Shown here: piece after piece, positions 33,878 through 45,043 of the stretch
Layout: the number at the start of each line of letters is the position of its first letter
Numbering within the stretch: the first letter of the stretch is position 1
Assembly: GCA_022495005.1 (NCBI GenBank)
Contig: JAGYXB010001967.1
Span: 698,992 to 762,991, forward strand
Reading direction: 5' to 3'
DNA from: Rhyacophila brunnea
Lineage: Eukaryota; Arthropoda; Insecta; Trichoptera; Rhyacophilidae
Length of the DNA stretch: 64,000 bases
Notes under the pieces: generated by a model
The model's database searches: none
Told to the model about the DNA's origin: nothing
What the model saw: only the letters and a program-made list of their open reading frames with translations
Translations under genes and position numbers: made by a program

Positions 33878-34806
33878 TCGGGTGTTTTTTTAGAGGTATA
33901 GAACTTTAAGCTGGCAGTACTTTTTTAATTGGCGGCCATTTTGTCAGCTGTTAAGTGATTTATGTTTAGTTTGGTTTGGCATTTCAACATGAATAGACTG
34001 ATGCCTGAACAACGCTTCCAAATTGTGAAAATTTATTTTAAAACAAGATTGCCGTTGATCCCGATTTTCATAAGCGAATTTTGTTTAGTGATGAAGCTCA
34101 CTTTTGGTTGAATGGATACGTCAATAAACAAAAATGCCGTATTTGGAGTGATGATAATCCTCAAGTGTATGTTGAGACACCGTTACATCCAGAAAAATTG
34201 ACTGTTTGGTGTGCTTTATGGGCTGGTGGAATAATTGGTCCGTACTTCTTTAAAAACGATGCTGGCCAGAACGTTACAGTCAATGGTGACCGCTATAGAG
34301 CCATGATTACTGACTTTTTCGTTCATCAATTGAACAACCATGATGTGCAAGAGCTGTGGTTTTAACAAGACGGCGCAACATGTCACACAGCTCGTGCCAC
34401 AATTGATTTATTGAAGGAAACGTTTGGTAACCGCATAGTTTCACGTTTCGGACCCGTGAATTGGCCTCCAAGATCGGGCGATTTAACGCCGCTTGACTAT
34501 TTTCTGTGGGGATATGTGAAGTCGCTAGTCTACGCCGATAAACCCAAAACGATTGACTACTTGGAGGACAACATTCAACCGCGTTATTGCCGATATACGG
34601 CCACAAATGTTGGAAAAAGTCATCGAAAATTGGACCTCCAGATTAGACTACGTCCGAGCCAGCCGTGGCGGTCATATGCCAGAAGTCATATTTAAATTAT
34701 AATGCCAAAAGAGCATCTTTCGAATAAAGTAAATTTCATGTCAATATAAAAAGTCATCTTTGTTTTATTCCATTTCAAAGTTCTATACCTCTAAAAAAAA
34801 CACCTT
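33878..34806 (+). mobile_element. Tc1/mariner-type element, internally deleted, unit 1
   Basis: The inverted ends share GGTGTTTTTTTAGAGGTATA and GAACTTT (the right end has one more T in the run). TA lies on both sides (33876-33877, 34807-34808), the target duplication of this superfamily. The left extreme is TCG and the right is AAG on its own strand, so the outer 2-3 bases are imperfect. Confidence 0.9.
33989..34702 (+). pseudogene. mariner-like transposase, dead, unit 1
   Basis: Begins MNRLMPEQRFQIVKIYFKTR and then, after a large deletion with a frame change near 34050, resumes at DPDFHKRILFSDEAHF. The helix-turn-helix DNA-binding region and linker are lost. The catalytic core keeps SDEAHF (first Asp), QDGATCHTA (second Asp) and PPRSGDLTPLDYFLWGY (third Asp, about 36 residues after the second). 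Lesions: a TAA replacing the Gln codon before QDG (34363-34365), and one extra C near 34575 after LEDNI shifting the C terminus, whose original frame would end MPEVIFKL at 34702. Cannot make an active enzyme. Confidence 0.92.
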
Positions 34807-35264
34807 TACATACATATTATATGACATCGTGTTTACACTCTGTGACACAGGACGCCAACATAAGAAACGGGGTTTTCGGCATATATATGCCAGATCGTCA
34901 TTGTGTCTGTTTCAACCATTACAGAGATTGGCCAATGCGCCGTAATACATAATAAATAAAAAATATAAAAATGACTTAATTACAAATAACAACCAAACTA
35001 CTTAACAAGAAAGTATGTGCTTATGTAGATATTCAAGTAAAATGATGAATACAATTATAAATTTAACATATTTAACACGTCCACAAACATGATATAGTTA
35101 ATAAAAAATAAATCAACCTTTATGATGCCATCAAATAAGTTAATCGCACGATACACAGCATCATGTAATATCACATCCGTCCTGCGATGGGGTATCATGA
35201 AGACCGTAGAGTTATGAGTGATATTTGTGGGAACATGACAATTAATATTTGCCAGTATACCTAT

Positions 35265-35430
35265 CATCATCATCATCAGCCGGGGTCGATCCACTGCTCC
35301 ACGAATCCACGTATTTCTGCCGAATTTTACCAGTTCGTCAATCCAGCGGCTTTTAGGGCGGCTTTGTGGCCGTTTCATGCCCCTTGGGTACCACTGGATG
35401 ACGGCATTTGGCCGTCCTTTCGGCGAGCAA
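35265..35430 (-). pseudogene. RTE-tail relic, unit 1
   Basis: The minus strand reads AVIQWYPRGMKRPQSRPKSR, then WIDELVKFGRNTWIRG, then an ATG-repeat tail. This aligns with the RTE end at 28286-28460, with an internal deletion that removes the usual EEAFIQQW segment. A stretch derived from GAHCSPKGR precedes it. Confidence 0.8.
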
Positions 35431-35569
35431 TGTGCCCCGCCCATCTCCTATCTATAAGAATTGTAAATGAACCCACGAAGAAGTAAAAAGAAATGCTTTA
35501 AAAGAGCAATCACTCTTCGGGTGGACAGGGATTGCATTGATAGCATACCCAGAAGAAAATGAGTCGGAA

Positions 35570-35715
35570 AATTCATTTTTTTGTCATTATCATAAGTAAA
35601 GAATTCTTATTGTGGACTCGATCGAACTTAGTTGTGTGGACGGACGTGTTAGGACTCCAAATAATGCTGGCATATTCAAGAATACTCAACACGAATGATA
35701 CGTATATACCAGTGG
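35570..35715 (-). pseudogene. LINE (CR1/Jockey-like) fragment, unit 1
   Basis: One minus-strand frame reads SFVLSILEYASIIWSPNTSV, then KFDRV, homologous to VRSILEYGSIIWCPYEVS in the LINE at 13406-13618. Short, bounded by stops, not functional. Confidence 0.7.
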
Positions 35716-36056
35716 TAGCAGATAAAGGAGTAAAAGACGATAGGTATATTGTTTGTCAGTTTATATATTATCCTAGGAACGAGATTTTGTTTGCCTGCGG
35801 TGCTGATAAATGTTGCCTAATCAGACCTTTAGTAGATATATATCCCCAAAGCTTATAAAAGATTATTACATTTGTTCGTGCGAGGTAGGTAGGTCTATAC
35901 TTTCTAGGTATATACCTAACAACAAATTTCAGCACATTTTAATTTATTCGGAAAATTATACAGCGCTTCGGTTCATAAAATTTTATAGGCGCCACATGCT
36001 AGCATTTGACATATCATTCATCACTATTTATTCTGTGATGAGCTTAGTTCTAAATT

Positions 36057-36342
36057 CATGGCCACCACATCCTAAAACGGGCCCTCAGGCCAGGATATTT
36101 GGCGTAGGTAAAGTTAAAGGCAGCCTGACACACTATCTAGTGGCGTTTTCCAAATAGGAGGATTATAGAGTTGTCGAGTATCAACACAAATCAACCAAAA
36201 ATTGCATCGCACAGCCATTTAATATTTTAACAAGGTACCATATAAACTTTTTTTACTGTTAGACCAAATCTAAGATGTGTGTTCATCTCTTTAATCTGGT
36301 CGACCACCCTGAGCCCGGGCCCCTAGGTTAGAGCCATGTCAG
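36057..36342 (+). mobile_element. CATGGCC-ended MITE, truncated, first of a tandem pair
   Basis: Starts CATGGCCACCACATCCTAAA and runs through CAGCCTGACACACTATCTAG, GAGCCCGGGCCCCTAGGTTA and GAGCCATGTCAG. It then meets the start of the next copy at 36343 without its own terminal repeat. Confidence 0.7.
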
Positions 36343-36707
36343 CATGGCCCCCACATTCTGAAGCGGGCCCCCCAAACTATCGCTATGGTGAAAGGCAGTC
36401 TGATGCTATACAGTGTTGTTTTTCAAATGGTGTTCGAGGTCATATAAAATTCAGTGTATTTTTAGCGATTTTTAACACATCAAATTATGGAGTTGAGGAG
36501 TATCACTCGATACGTCACAACAACCATATATTTTAAAATGGTAATAATTCCGATGTAAATTAGCGCCGCATGCGACTTTTTTACTATTAGAGCAGATTTA
36601 ACATGTGTGTTTATCTCATTTTATCTGGTCAACCCGTTACGCCGGCTCCCCTGTGAGTCCGGACCCGTCGGCTAGAGCCCTGTCAGCCCCACGTTGTGGG
36701 GGCCATG
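36343..36707 (+). mobile_element. CATGGCC-ended MITE, 365 bp, second of a tandem pair
   Basis: Starts CATGGCCCCCACATTCTGAA and ends TGTGGGGGCCATG; CATGGCCCCCACA is the inverted terminal repeat. Contains ATAGCGCC-like TTAGCGCCGCATGCGAC and GAGCCCTGTCAGCCCC. Other copies are at 27647, 39965, 40251 and 48738. Non-coding. Confidence 0.82.
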
Positions 36708-37178
36708 TCTAAATTCGAACACCGAACGATTTATGATGGCAGATCTATACCGTCATGTAATTATTCACTGATTACTCTATAAGCATCACTTGTATGAGTA
36801 ATTGGAGTAAATAACCCTTGAAATCTTTTAAGAAGAAGAAGAAGAGAAGTCTCCTGAAACGCCTTTTTACCGGATATGGTGACAAATTCCGGCAAACCGG
36901 GGATTTCCGAGATAACTGTCATAAAATTATAAAATATCAGATACGCGTGCTATTAGAAAAAGACAATATAATAATAATATAATTATGCGGTAAAGGTGGT
37001 TTCACTTGTTTTCTATTTATATCCTCTTATCTATTATCGTTTCATATCAGTATTTATCGTAATATTTTATCCACAGGAAATAGTCGCAGACTTTTTCTTA
37101 AACTACGTACATGATCTAATGAATTTGCGGTCAGTAAATTTTAATAGCAACACTGTGGAAGTACATTAATCCCTATTT

Positions 37179-37311
37179 CAGGGTCGGCGAACCTTTTCAC
37201 GTATCTATGCGTGCCAAAATTTCCCAAATATTATTTATTGACTATCTGACGTACCGTGCAGTTTTTCAGGGGGAAAAAATATTTTTTAAAAATTCTATTA
37301 AAAAAGTGATG
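37179..37311 (+). mobile_element. hAT-like left end, cut by the duplication junction
   Basis: CAGGGTCGGCGAACCTTTTC, ATGCGTGCCAAAATTTCCC is the start of a typical animal hAT (CAGGGT..GCGAACC). In unit 1 it stops at the junction; in unit 2 (41087 on) it continues past 41220. Confidence 0.6.
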
Positions 37312-37794
37312 AACACACGTATATATTAATAATTTAGTTGCTAGGACCCCAGACCCCTAGGAACCAATAGTAGTGGATTGAATTACGGATTTCTTCCGAA
37401 ATAACTTTTCATACAAAACAGGATTAACTGAAAATGAATTCAATTCTACTTAAAGATGGCTAAAAGTATTTAAAAAATGCATTGGCATCGTGTTCTGATA
37501 TATTCTAAAAGTTTCAACTGTCTAGCTAGTCGGGAAGTTAGTTAAAATCGATTGCAAGATTTGTACTGGATAAACAACCACCGGACAAACAAGAATACGA
37601 GCTAATAAAAACGTGGTAAAAAATATAGTCGGCAGTTTTATACAGGTCTATTTATTTATTTATTTGGATAAAGAGTATTATGGCATCAAGGTTGAAACAG
37701 ACACAATGACGATCTGGCACATATTATAGCTATGCTAAGAGCGTTTTAGTATCTATGATCATATCTATGTCATTCCGACATATTATAATATGTA

Positions 37795-38714
37795 TCGGGT
37801 GTTTTTTTAGAGGTATAGAACTTTAAGCTGGCAGTACTTTTTTAATTGGCGGCCATTTTGTCAGCTGTTAAGTGATTTATGTTTAGTTTGGTTTGGCATT
37901 TCAACATGAATAGACTGATGCCTGAACAACGCTTCCAAATTGTGAAAATTTATTTTAAAACAAGATTGCCGTTGATCCCGATTTTCATAAGCGAATTTTG
38001 TTTAGTGATGAAGCTCACTTTTGGTTGAATGGATACGTCAATAAACAAAAATGCCGTATTTGGAGTGATGATAATCCTCAAGTGTATGTTGAGACACCGT
38101 TACATCCAGAAAAATTGACTGTTTGGTGTGCTTTATGGGCTGGTGGAATAATTGGTCCGTACTTCTTTAAAAACGATACTGGCCAGAACGTTACAGTCAA
38201 TGGTGACCGCTATAGAGCCATGATTACTGACTTTTTCGTTCATCAATTGAACAACCATGATGTGCAAGAGCTGTGGTTTTAACAAGACGGCGCAACATGT
38301 CACACAGCTCGTGCCACAGTTGATTTATTGAAGGAAACGTTTGGTAACCGCATAGTTTCACGTTTCGGACCCGTGAATTGGCCTCCAAGATCGGGCGATT
38401 TAACGCCGCTTGACTATTTTCTGTGGGGATATGTGAAGTCGCTAGTCTACGCCGATAAACCCAAAACGATTGACCACTTGGAGGACAACATTCAACCGCG
38501 TTATTGCCGATATACGGCCACAAATGTTGGAAAAAGTCATCGAAAATTGGACCTCCAGATTAGACTACGTCCGAGGCGGTAATATGCCAGAAGTCATATT
38601 TAAATTATAATGCCAGAAGAGCATCTTTCGAATAAAGTAAATTTCATGTCAATATAAAAAGTCATCTTTGTTTTATTCCATTTCAAAGTTCTATACCTCT
38701 AAAAAAAACACCTT
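37795..38714 (+). mobile_element. Tc1/mariner-type element, internally deleted, unit 2
   Basis: Same termini as in unit 1, with flanking TA at 37793-37794 and 38715-38716. Nine bases shorter than unit 1. Confidence 0.9.
37906..38610 (+). pseudogene. mariner-like transposase, dead, unit 2
   Basis: Same deletion junction, same TAA before QDGATCHTA and same late frameshift as unit 1, so these lesions predate the duplication. Relative to unit 1 it has Thr for Ala in FFKND(A/T)GQN, Val for Ile after CHTARAT-type sequence, His for Tyr in KTID(Y/H)LED and an in-frame loss of three codons near the C terminus. Confidence 0.92.
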
Positions 38715-39172
38715 TACATACATATTATATGACATCGTGTTTACACTCTGTGACACAGGACGCCAACATAAGAAACGGGGTTTTCGGCATATATATGCCA
38801 GATCGTCATTGTGTCTGTTTCAACCATTACAGAGATTGGCCAATGCGCCGTAATACATAATAAATAAAAAATATAAAAATGACTTAATTACAAATAACAA
38901 CCAAACTACTTAACAAGAAAGTATGTGCTTATGTAGATATTCAAGTAAAATGATGAATACAATTATAAATTTAACATATTTAACACGTCCACAAACATGA
39001 TATAGTTAATAAAAAATAAATCAACCTTTATGATGCCATCAAATAAGTTAATCGCACGATACACAGCATCATGTAATATCACATCCGTCCTGCGATGGGG
39101 TATCATGAAGACCGTAGAGTTATGAGTGATATTTGTGGGAACATGACAATTAATATTTGCCAGTATACCTAT

Positions 39173-39338
39173 CATCATCATCATCAGCCGGGGTCGATCC
39201 ACTGCTCCACGAATCCACGTATTTCTGCCGAATTTTACCAGTTCGTCAATCCAGCGGCTTTTAGGGCGGCTTTGTGGCCGTTTCATGCCCCTTGGGTACC
39301 ACTGGATGACGGCATTTGGCCGTCCTTTCGGCGAGCAA
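39173..39338 (-). pseudogene. RTE-tail relic, unit 2
   Basis: Duplicate of 35265-35430 with identical sequence as far as I compared. Confidence 0.8.
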
Positions 39339-39477
39339 TGTGCCCCGCCCATCTCCTATCTATAAGAATTGTAAATGAACCCACGAAGAAGTAAAAAGAA
39401 ATGCTTTAAAAGAGCAATCACTCTTCGGGTGGACAGGGATTGCATTGATAGCATACCCAGAAGAAAATGAGTCGGAA

Positions 39478-39623
39478 AATTCATTTTTTTGTCATTATCA
39501 TAAGTAAAGAATTCTTATTGTGGACTCGATCGAACTTAGTTGTGTGGACGGACGTGTTAGGACTCCAAATAATGCTGGCATATTCAAGAATACTCAACAC
39601 GAATGATACGTATATACCAGTGG
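39478..39623 (-). pseudogene. LINE (CR1/Jockey-like) fragment, unit 2
   Basis: Duplicate of 35570-35715, with the same ILEYASIIWSP motif. Confidence 0.7.
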
Positions 39624-39964
39624 TAGCAGATAAAGGAGTAAAAGACGATAGGTATATTGTTTGTCAGTTTATATATTATCCTAGGAACGAGATTTTGTTT
39701 GCCTGCGGTGCTGATAAATGTTGCCTAATCAGACCTTTAGTAGATATATATCCCCAAAGCTTATAAAAGATTATTACATTTGTTCGTGCGAGGTAGGTAG
39801 GTCTATACTTTCTAGGTATATACCTAACAACAAATTTCAGCACATTTTAATTTATTCGGAAAATTATACAGCGCTTCGGTTCATAAAATTTTATAGGCGC
39901 CACATGCTAGCATTTGACATATCATTCATCACTATTTATTCTGTGATGAGCTTAGTTCTAAATT

Positions 39965-40250
39965 CATGGCCACCACATCCTAAAACGGGCCCTCAGGCCA
40001 GGATATTTGGCGTAGGTAAAGTTAAAGGCAGCCTGACACACTATCTAGTGGCGTTTTCCAAATAGGAGGATTATAGAGTTGTCGAGTATCAACACAAATC
40101 AACCAAAAATTGCATCGCACAGCCATTTAATATTTTAACAAGGTACCATATAAACTTTTTTTACTGTTAGACCAAATCTAAGATGTGTGTTCATCTCTTT
40201 AATCTGGTCGACCACCCTGAGCCCGGGCCCCTAGGTTAGAGCCATGTCAG
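39965..40250 (+). mobile_element. CATGGCC MITE, truncated, unit 2
   Basis: Duplicate of 36057-36342. Confidence 0.7.
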
Positions 40251-40615
40251 CATGGCCCCCACATTCTGAAGCGGGCCCCCCAAACTATCGCTATGGTGAA
40301 AGGCAGTCTGATGCTATACAGTGTTGTTTTTCAAATGGTGTTCGAGGTCATATAAAATTCAGTGTATTTTTAGCGATTTTTAACACATCAAATTATGGAG
40401 TTGAGGAGTATCACTCGATACGTCACAACAACCATATATTTTAAAATGGTAATAATTCCGATGTAAATTAGCGCCGCATGCGACTTTTTTACTATTAGAG
40501 CAGATTTAACATGTGTGTTTATCTCATTTTATCTGGTCAACCCGTTACGCCGGCTCCCCTGTGAGTCCGGACCCGTCGGCTAGAGCCCTGTCAGCCCCAC
40601 GTTGTGGGGGCCATG
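40251..40615 (+). mobile_element. CATGGCC MITE, 365 bp, unit 2
   Basis: Duplicate of 36343-36707, with intact CATGGCCCCCACA ends. Confidence 0.82.
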
Positions 40616-41086
40616 TCTAAATTCGAACACCGAACGATTTATGATGGCAGATCTATACCGTCATGTAATTATTCACTGATTACTCTATAAGCATCACTTG
40701 TATGAGTAATTGGAGTAAATAACCCTTGAAATCTTTTAAGAAGAAGAAGAAGAGAAGTCTCCTGAAACGCCTTTTTACCGGATATGGTGACAAATTCCGG
40801 CAAACCGGGGATTTCCGAGATAACTGTCATAAAATTATAAAATATCAGATACGCGTGCTATTAGAAAAAGACAATATAATAATAATATAATTATGCGGTA
40901 AAGGTGGTTTCACTTGTTTTCTATTTATATCCTCTTATCTATTATCGTTTCATATCAGTATTTATCGTAATATTTTATCCACAGGAAATAGTCGCAGACT
41001 TTTTCTTAAACTACGTACATGATCTAATGAATTTGCGGTCAGTAAATTTTAATAGCAACACTGTGGAAGTACATTAATCCCTATTT

Positions 41087-41300
41087 CAGGGTCGGCGAAC
41101 CTTTTCACGTATCTATGCGTGCCAAAATTTCCCAAATATTATTTATTGACTATCTGACGTACCGTGCAGTTTTTCAGGGGGAAAAAATATTTTTTAAAAA
41201 TTCTATTAAAAAAGTGATGATGTTATGGATATCACTCACAGAACATAGCACACATATAGTTCTATCACTTATGCCCATTGATATACTACTCGGTAAGCAG
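41087..41300 (+). mobile_element. hAT-like left end, longer copy in unit 2
   Basis: CAGGGTCGGCGAACCTTTTC continues through the end of the duplication into TGTTATGGATATCACTCACA. This is presumably the ancestral continuation, showing that the right edge of the original 3.9-kb block lay inside this element. No right terminus was identified. Confidence 0.55.
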
Positions 41301-42555
41301 TTCCCATACAAGTGTCATTTTAAAAATGTACCACAAAAGAAGATATTACGAATATCGCCTTATAATATTTCCTTGTAGGTATAATGCGTTAAGACCGTTA
41401 ACGTGGATTCCCGAATTTCACCCGTATTGCCCTGGCTGTAAAACTAAATTTGCGTTCTTGGAATAGTGAACCTAAGGGTGGCTGCAACGCAAAGCAGACA
41501 GAGCAAGTCGTCATGCGCTGACTATTAGTTAGAGTAAGATGCAAGCTAGATCGGGCTTAGGTACTCATAATTATTGCCAGGTCATTTTCGAGACAAATAT
41601 TAAGTGAGCTTATATCGAGTTAAGTCCGCTGATATTAAAACAGTAAGTTTTAACACTAGCCGAGTCGCTGAAAATCAGGCGTCATTTTAAGAAGCATATG
41701 ATTCATCCAGTAGTATATCAATGCTTATGCCATACATTTCGGTCCACCAATTTTGAAACTGTATCCAGAATTACAACTACTAGTTTTTATTTCTTATTTG
41801 GTCATTTTTTTTGGGTAGAAATGAGATTGTTTGTTAATGCATTAATTAGTTTGTTTTTTTACGTACAAATCGACATTAGAATTGCTCCGATCAGATGAAG
41901 CATAAATACTCTCGATACAGTGGTACAGGCATCCCCCGTCGCCTGATGAGGTTAGTGCGATAATATTAGATGTAACCCATAACGCCTAAAGACCGACCTA
42001 TGTAAGTATATATTTACATTAAACGTAATGCTTATTCTTGAAGAGTATTTGCCTGCTATTTTTTACACAATGCGATCTGTCATTTATTATTTATGGGTAT
42101 TTTTTCTCATCAAACGCGTGTCATGCAAAATCATCTCATATGCCATAGGTTCACTACCATTGTCCTATCACCTTATCAGTCTTCCACATTATGACATCAC
42201 GATATTTTACTGCTCGAAGCACACTTCTAGATCACGCCCACATCGTATAACTAGTATAACATATTATATGCATACAATTAATGTAAATTCTAGCTAGAGA
42301 TTGTAATCCCGGACAACAAATTATTTTTTCCTGATGCTTTCGCGTTTCCCATTAAATCACTGTCTGATTCGAGCCTCGTTATTATATAATTCAAATTCAT
42401 TACACGCATGGGTATTATAAATTATACACTCAAGACGTTCGCTGCGATACAAGAAACATTAATGCAAATGCTGGCTATTATAAAGTGAAAACAAGTCACT
42501 TGGTAATGTCACCGTGTATTAAAATTATAAGAAATTATCAAACTAACCAGTCTAG
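41301..42555. other. No gene; block shared with 24296-24380
   Basis: 41642-41722 repeats the CACTAGCCGAGTCGCTGAAA block found at 24305. Other open frames here have no recognisable features. Confidence 0.45.
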
Positions 42556-42790
42556 GGGATGGCCGTGCGGTTTAAGCGTCGGCCTATCGCGTCGTAGATC
42601 CCAGGCTCGAATCCTGGCCGAAAGTCTGGCAAGTACACATATTGTTTTTCAATTTGTGTATGAGTATTGACCTAATAGGTTGATCAAGTGGCTGACATCA
42701 ATTTCTCGTAAAAACAAAACCTGTTAATACAAACCTCCACTCTGTGGAGGCCCATATGGTCTTATTAGGATCGGACATGGTCGGAAAAAA
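42556..42790 (+). mobile_element. SINE family 1, full-length copy
   Basis: Head GGGGATGGCCGTGCGG, TTTAAGCG (A-box region) and B-box-like GGCTCGAATCC, then TACACATATTG, TTTTTCAATTTGTG, CTAATAGGTTGATCAAG, CACTCTGTGGAGGCCCATA and GGATCGGACATGG. The best preserved copy in the window. It has an 8-bp insertion (CCGAAAGT) after the B box relative to 9920. Confidence 0.88.
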
Positions 42791-43126
42791 TTGCTTTCAT
42801 GATCAAGCCTTTATTCGTGTGTATTTATGTGTGCGAGCCTACTGCGCGACGGTAAGGGAAAATCACGCAACACTTTAAAGCTTCGGGATTCACATCTTCT
42901 ATTTCTATTACCCTTGCTACTATATCGGTTAAGGGTAGGTAATGCAGTAAGAATCAAGTGATACGACGAGGTTACGCGGGGTTCTTCACGGTTAATTTGA
43001 AAACGACTGGTTATAGAAATAAAAATAGGAATGTTTAACAATAAGTCTTCTCTTTTTAAATCTCACTTGAATACGCATGAACGCATAGTGTGATCGTCTA
43101 AAATTCATCCCGCGATCGACACGTTT
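42791..43126. other. No gene seen
   Basis: No protein-like frame or shared repeat. Confidence 0.35.
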
Positions 43127-43402
43127 GATCTAGAGCTTGTGATTTCTCAACTTTTTTCATTTATCGAGAATTAAGAATAACTGCTTTTTCGAGAAATTAA
43201 AAAAAAAGTCTTTTACAATGAAGTCGACATATTTTTTAGCTCCTCCGCCCAATATCACCAGAATATTCCGTGCGGAATAAAAGTCGAGAGTTATCTTTAT
43301 ATAACTCTTTCAGCCAATATAACCGAGATATCAAATTTTCTAGGCATTGAGAATTTCTAGATTTCTCGAGAAACCCGTTATTTCTCAATCACAACCTCTA
43401 GT
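43127..43402. mobile_element. Possible MITE with CTAGAG..TTGTGATT ends
   Basis: Left CTAGAGCTTGTGATTTCTCAA, quoted as CTAGAGCTTGTGATT, and right the reverse complement of CTAGAGGTTGTGATT, both followed by TTTCTCGAGAAA-like motifs. About 275 bp. No convincing target duplication, so tentative. Confidence 0.5.
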
Positions 43403-44372
43403 TAGGCGTGCATGTTATGTACATAACATTGATATTAGTCCGTTGTAAATTATGTGTTATAATTATTATTAATAACATGTACCTAGAATCGTTTACCTTT
43501 GTTTAAAATAAATTCTTTACTAATGAAATGAGGGATAAAAAATAAAATGTGCATGAATTAGATTTAAACCATATTGTAAAAAAATCCAAAACAAATCATA
43601 AATCATATTCTATTTGGTGGAAAAGAGAAACGTGAATTTAATTATCGATAAATACAAACTATATGCTAATGTGTTGTTTGAATATTAAATTAATTTATTC
43701 ATTAGTTTCTTTGACAGAACATACTATGGTGACTTTTGTTTGGTAACGGGGGTTTTATCAAAATAGCGGGAAAATTACAAACATAATAGAGAAGCGTTTC
43801 CCAAAATGATCTGCGGTGACCATGGCTGGCTGGTTGCATTGTAATTTTTGATGCATTGCGAAAGGTTATTGAAAATAAAAATGTCTAGCATAGGTCGTAG
43901 TCCCCAAAGAATGATGACTGTCATCATTTTGGTGGCAACAGTTCTGATGAATTGCACTCAATCGATTCAGATAGGAAATGCGTTTGTTGTCACTTGTATT
44001 TTTGTTGGAGTATATAATTTTGTTAGGAATATACTTAATAATTATATATTTAGAATTTACTTAATTATTTTTTAAGTGAATGGAGTTCTTAATGACGATT
44101 TTGGGTTCTTAAATTTCAAGTCTTCTTGATATCAGGCAAAATATTAGAAAGTTGATTTCTTATAGCTGGTGTGGCATTGAGCCTGTTCCTGGACTCTGAC
44201 TTCGTTGCTGCATAATTAGAAGATCCTGCTTCGCATAAAAATCTCGTAGTAAACGGAAGTAAAACAATAATAGCTTGTTTTGACACCCTGAGGTGCTATT
44301 CTAATATAGAACAATAATTTATATATTATACAATATTTGGCCACATATTTTTTCGACTTATACGTGGTGTAA
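43403..44372. other. AT-rich, no gene seen
   Basis: The ATGATGACTGTCATCAT palindrome near 43911-43927 gives overlapping frames on both strands. No protein family recognised. Confidence 0.4.
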
Positions 44373-44800
44373 TTGAAAACTGCCGTTCTTGGTGGTATTG
44401 ACTTGTGTGTCCCTGATAACTATCTTAGAAATCGGGAGCATAAGTTGTTTGTTCTCCCAAGGAACAGAACTAACCTGCCATTGGTGACGCCAATGAGAGG
44501 GCAATTACTCTGTTCAACAAAATCGCTTCGGATGTTGATATATTCCACCTACGTGAGGATGGTAGGTGGTGGATATAGGTGGGAGTTGTTTTATGAAATC
44601 TTAAAATAAGGTTCACTTAGCTCATTCGGTGTGCTTCCGTGCTTTATAATTTTTATAATGTTTGTACCTTTTACTTTACTTTTCATACTGTTTTGTGATA
44701 CTGCATATATTTATTTCTTCTTTACACTGTTTAATACTATATCTTTGTTTTTAAGTGTTGTGAACGTTTTAAATTTATAATTTGTAATATTCGCCGTAAT
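44373..44800 (+). pseudogene. LINE 3' end, family B, plus copy
   Basis: The plus strand carries NRTNLPLVTPMRGQLL and, in the next frame, NKIASDVDIFHLREDGR, a LINE C-terminal pattern broken by a frameshift near 44515. The 3' untranslated part (44600-44780) is repeated inverted at 24590-24770. Confidence 0.6.
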
Positions 44801-45035
44801 ATTAATAAATTTTATTTTATTCACGGAACATAGTTTGGGAATTATTGTAGTTTATCACACACATGTCCAGAAACTTGTACGTATGCAGTTAGCAGTATCA
44901 CACTTCACCGTGAAATGTTGTATCGGAAATATATGGCCGTATATTAAAGACCGTCCAACCTCTTTGGGTCGTATAGTGGATTATTTGTTAGGTTAGGTTA
45001 GGTTTTCATTCATGAATTTTGCCAAAATCAACAAT
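44801..45035. other. No gene; three TTAGG units at about 44988-45003
   Basis: A short run of the insect telomere motif in an otherwise anonymous stretch. Too short to mean a telomere. Confidence 0.4.
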
Positions 45036-45043
45036 GAAAATTG

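Larger units (their letters stand above)
33773..34917. mobile_element. Inverted-repeat element interrupted by a mariner, unit 1
   Basis: GGTTGAAACAGACACAATGA (33773 on) and its reverse complement (ending 34917) extend through CGATCTGGCA as inverted termini of about 30 bp. Without the mariner the element would be about 215 bp. The mariner sits near its centre at a TA. Target duplication of the outer element not identified. Confidence 0.7.
33395..37311. repeat. 3.9-kb tandem duplication, unit 1 (3917 bp)
   Basis: Direct repeat with 37312-41220. The left edge reads TAGT then AACACACG; the junction reads GTGATG then AACACACG; the right edge reads GTGATGA then TGTTAT. At most one base is shared at the junction. 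Contents: part of repeat R, an inverted-repeat element holding a mariner, RTE and LINE scraps, two CATGGCC MITEs and a hAT end. Confidence 0.95.
37690..38825. mobile_element. Inverted-repeat element interrupted by a mariner, unit 2
   Basis: Duplicate of 33773-34917 with the same termini (GGTTGAAACAGACACAATGA) and the same nested mariner. Confidence 0.7.
37312..41220. repeat. 3.9-kb tandem duplication, unit 2 (3908 bp)
   Basis: Offset to unit 1 is 3917 before the mariner 3' part and 3908 after it. I see only six differences, all inside the mariner: 38178 A for G, 38319 G for A, 38475 C for T, a 9-bp loss near 38575, an adjacent A for C, and G for A near 38617. The rest appeared identical when compared by eye. 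Confidence 0.95.

Noticed and set aside
35055..35860. Series of 99-129-residue frames repeated at 38963-39766
   Set aside because: They recur only because the 3.9-kb block is duplicated. Apart from the RTE and LINE scraps listed, they have no protein character.
44988..45003. Telomeric TTAGG repeat
   Set aside because: Only three units in the middle of a contig. Such short runs are common in insect DNA.
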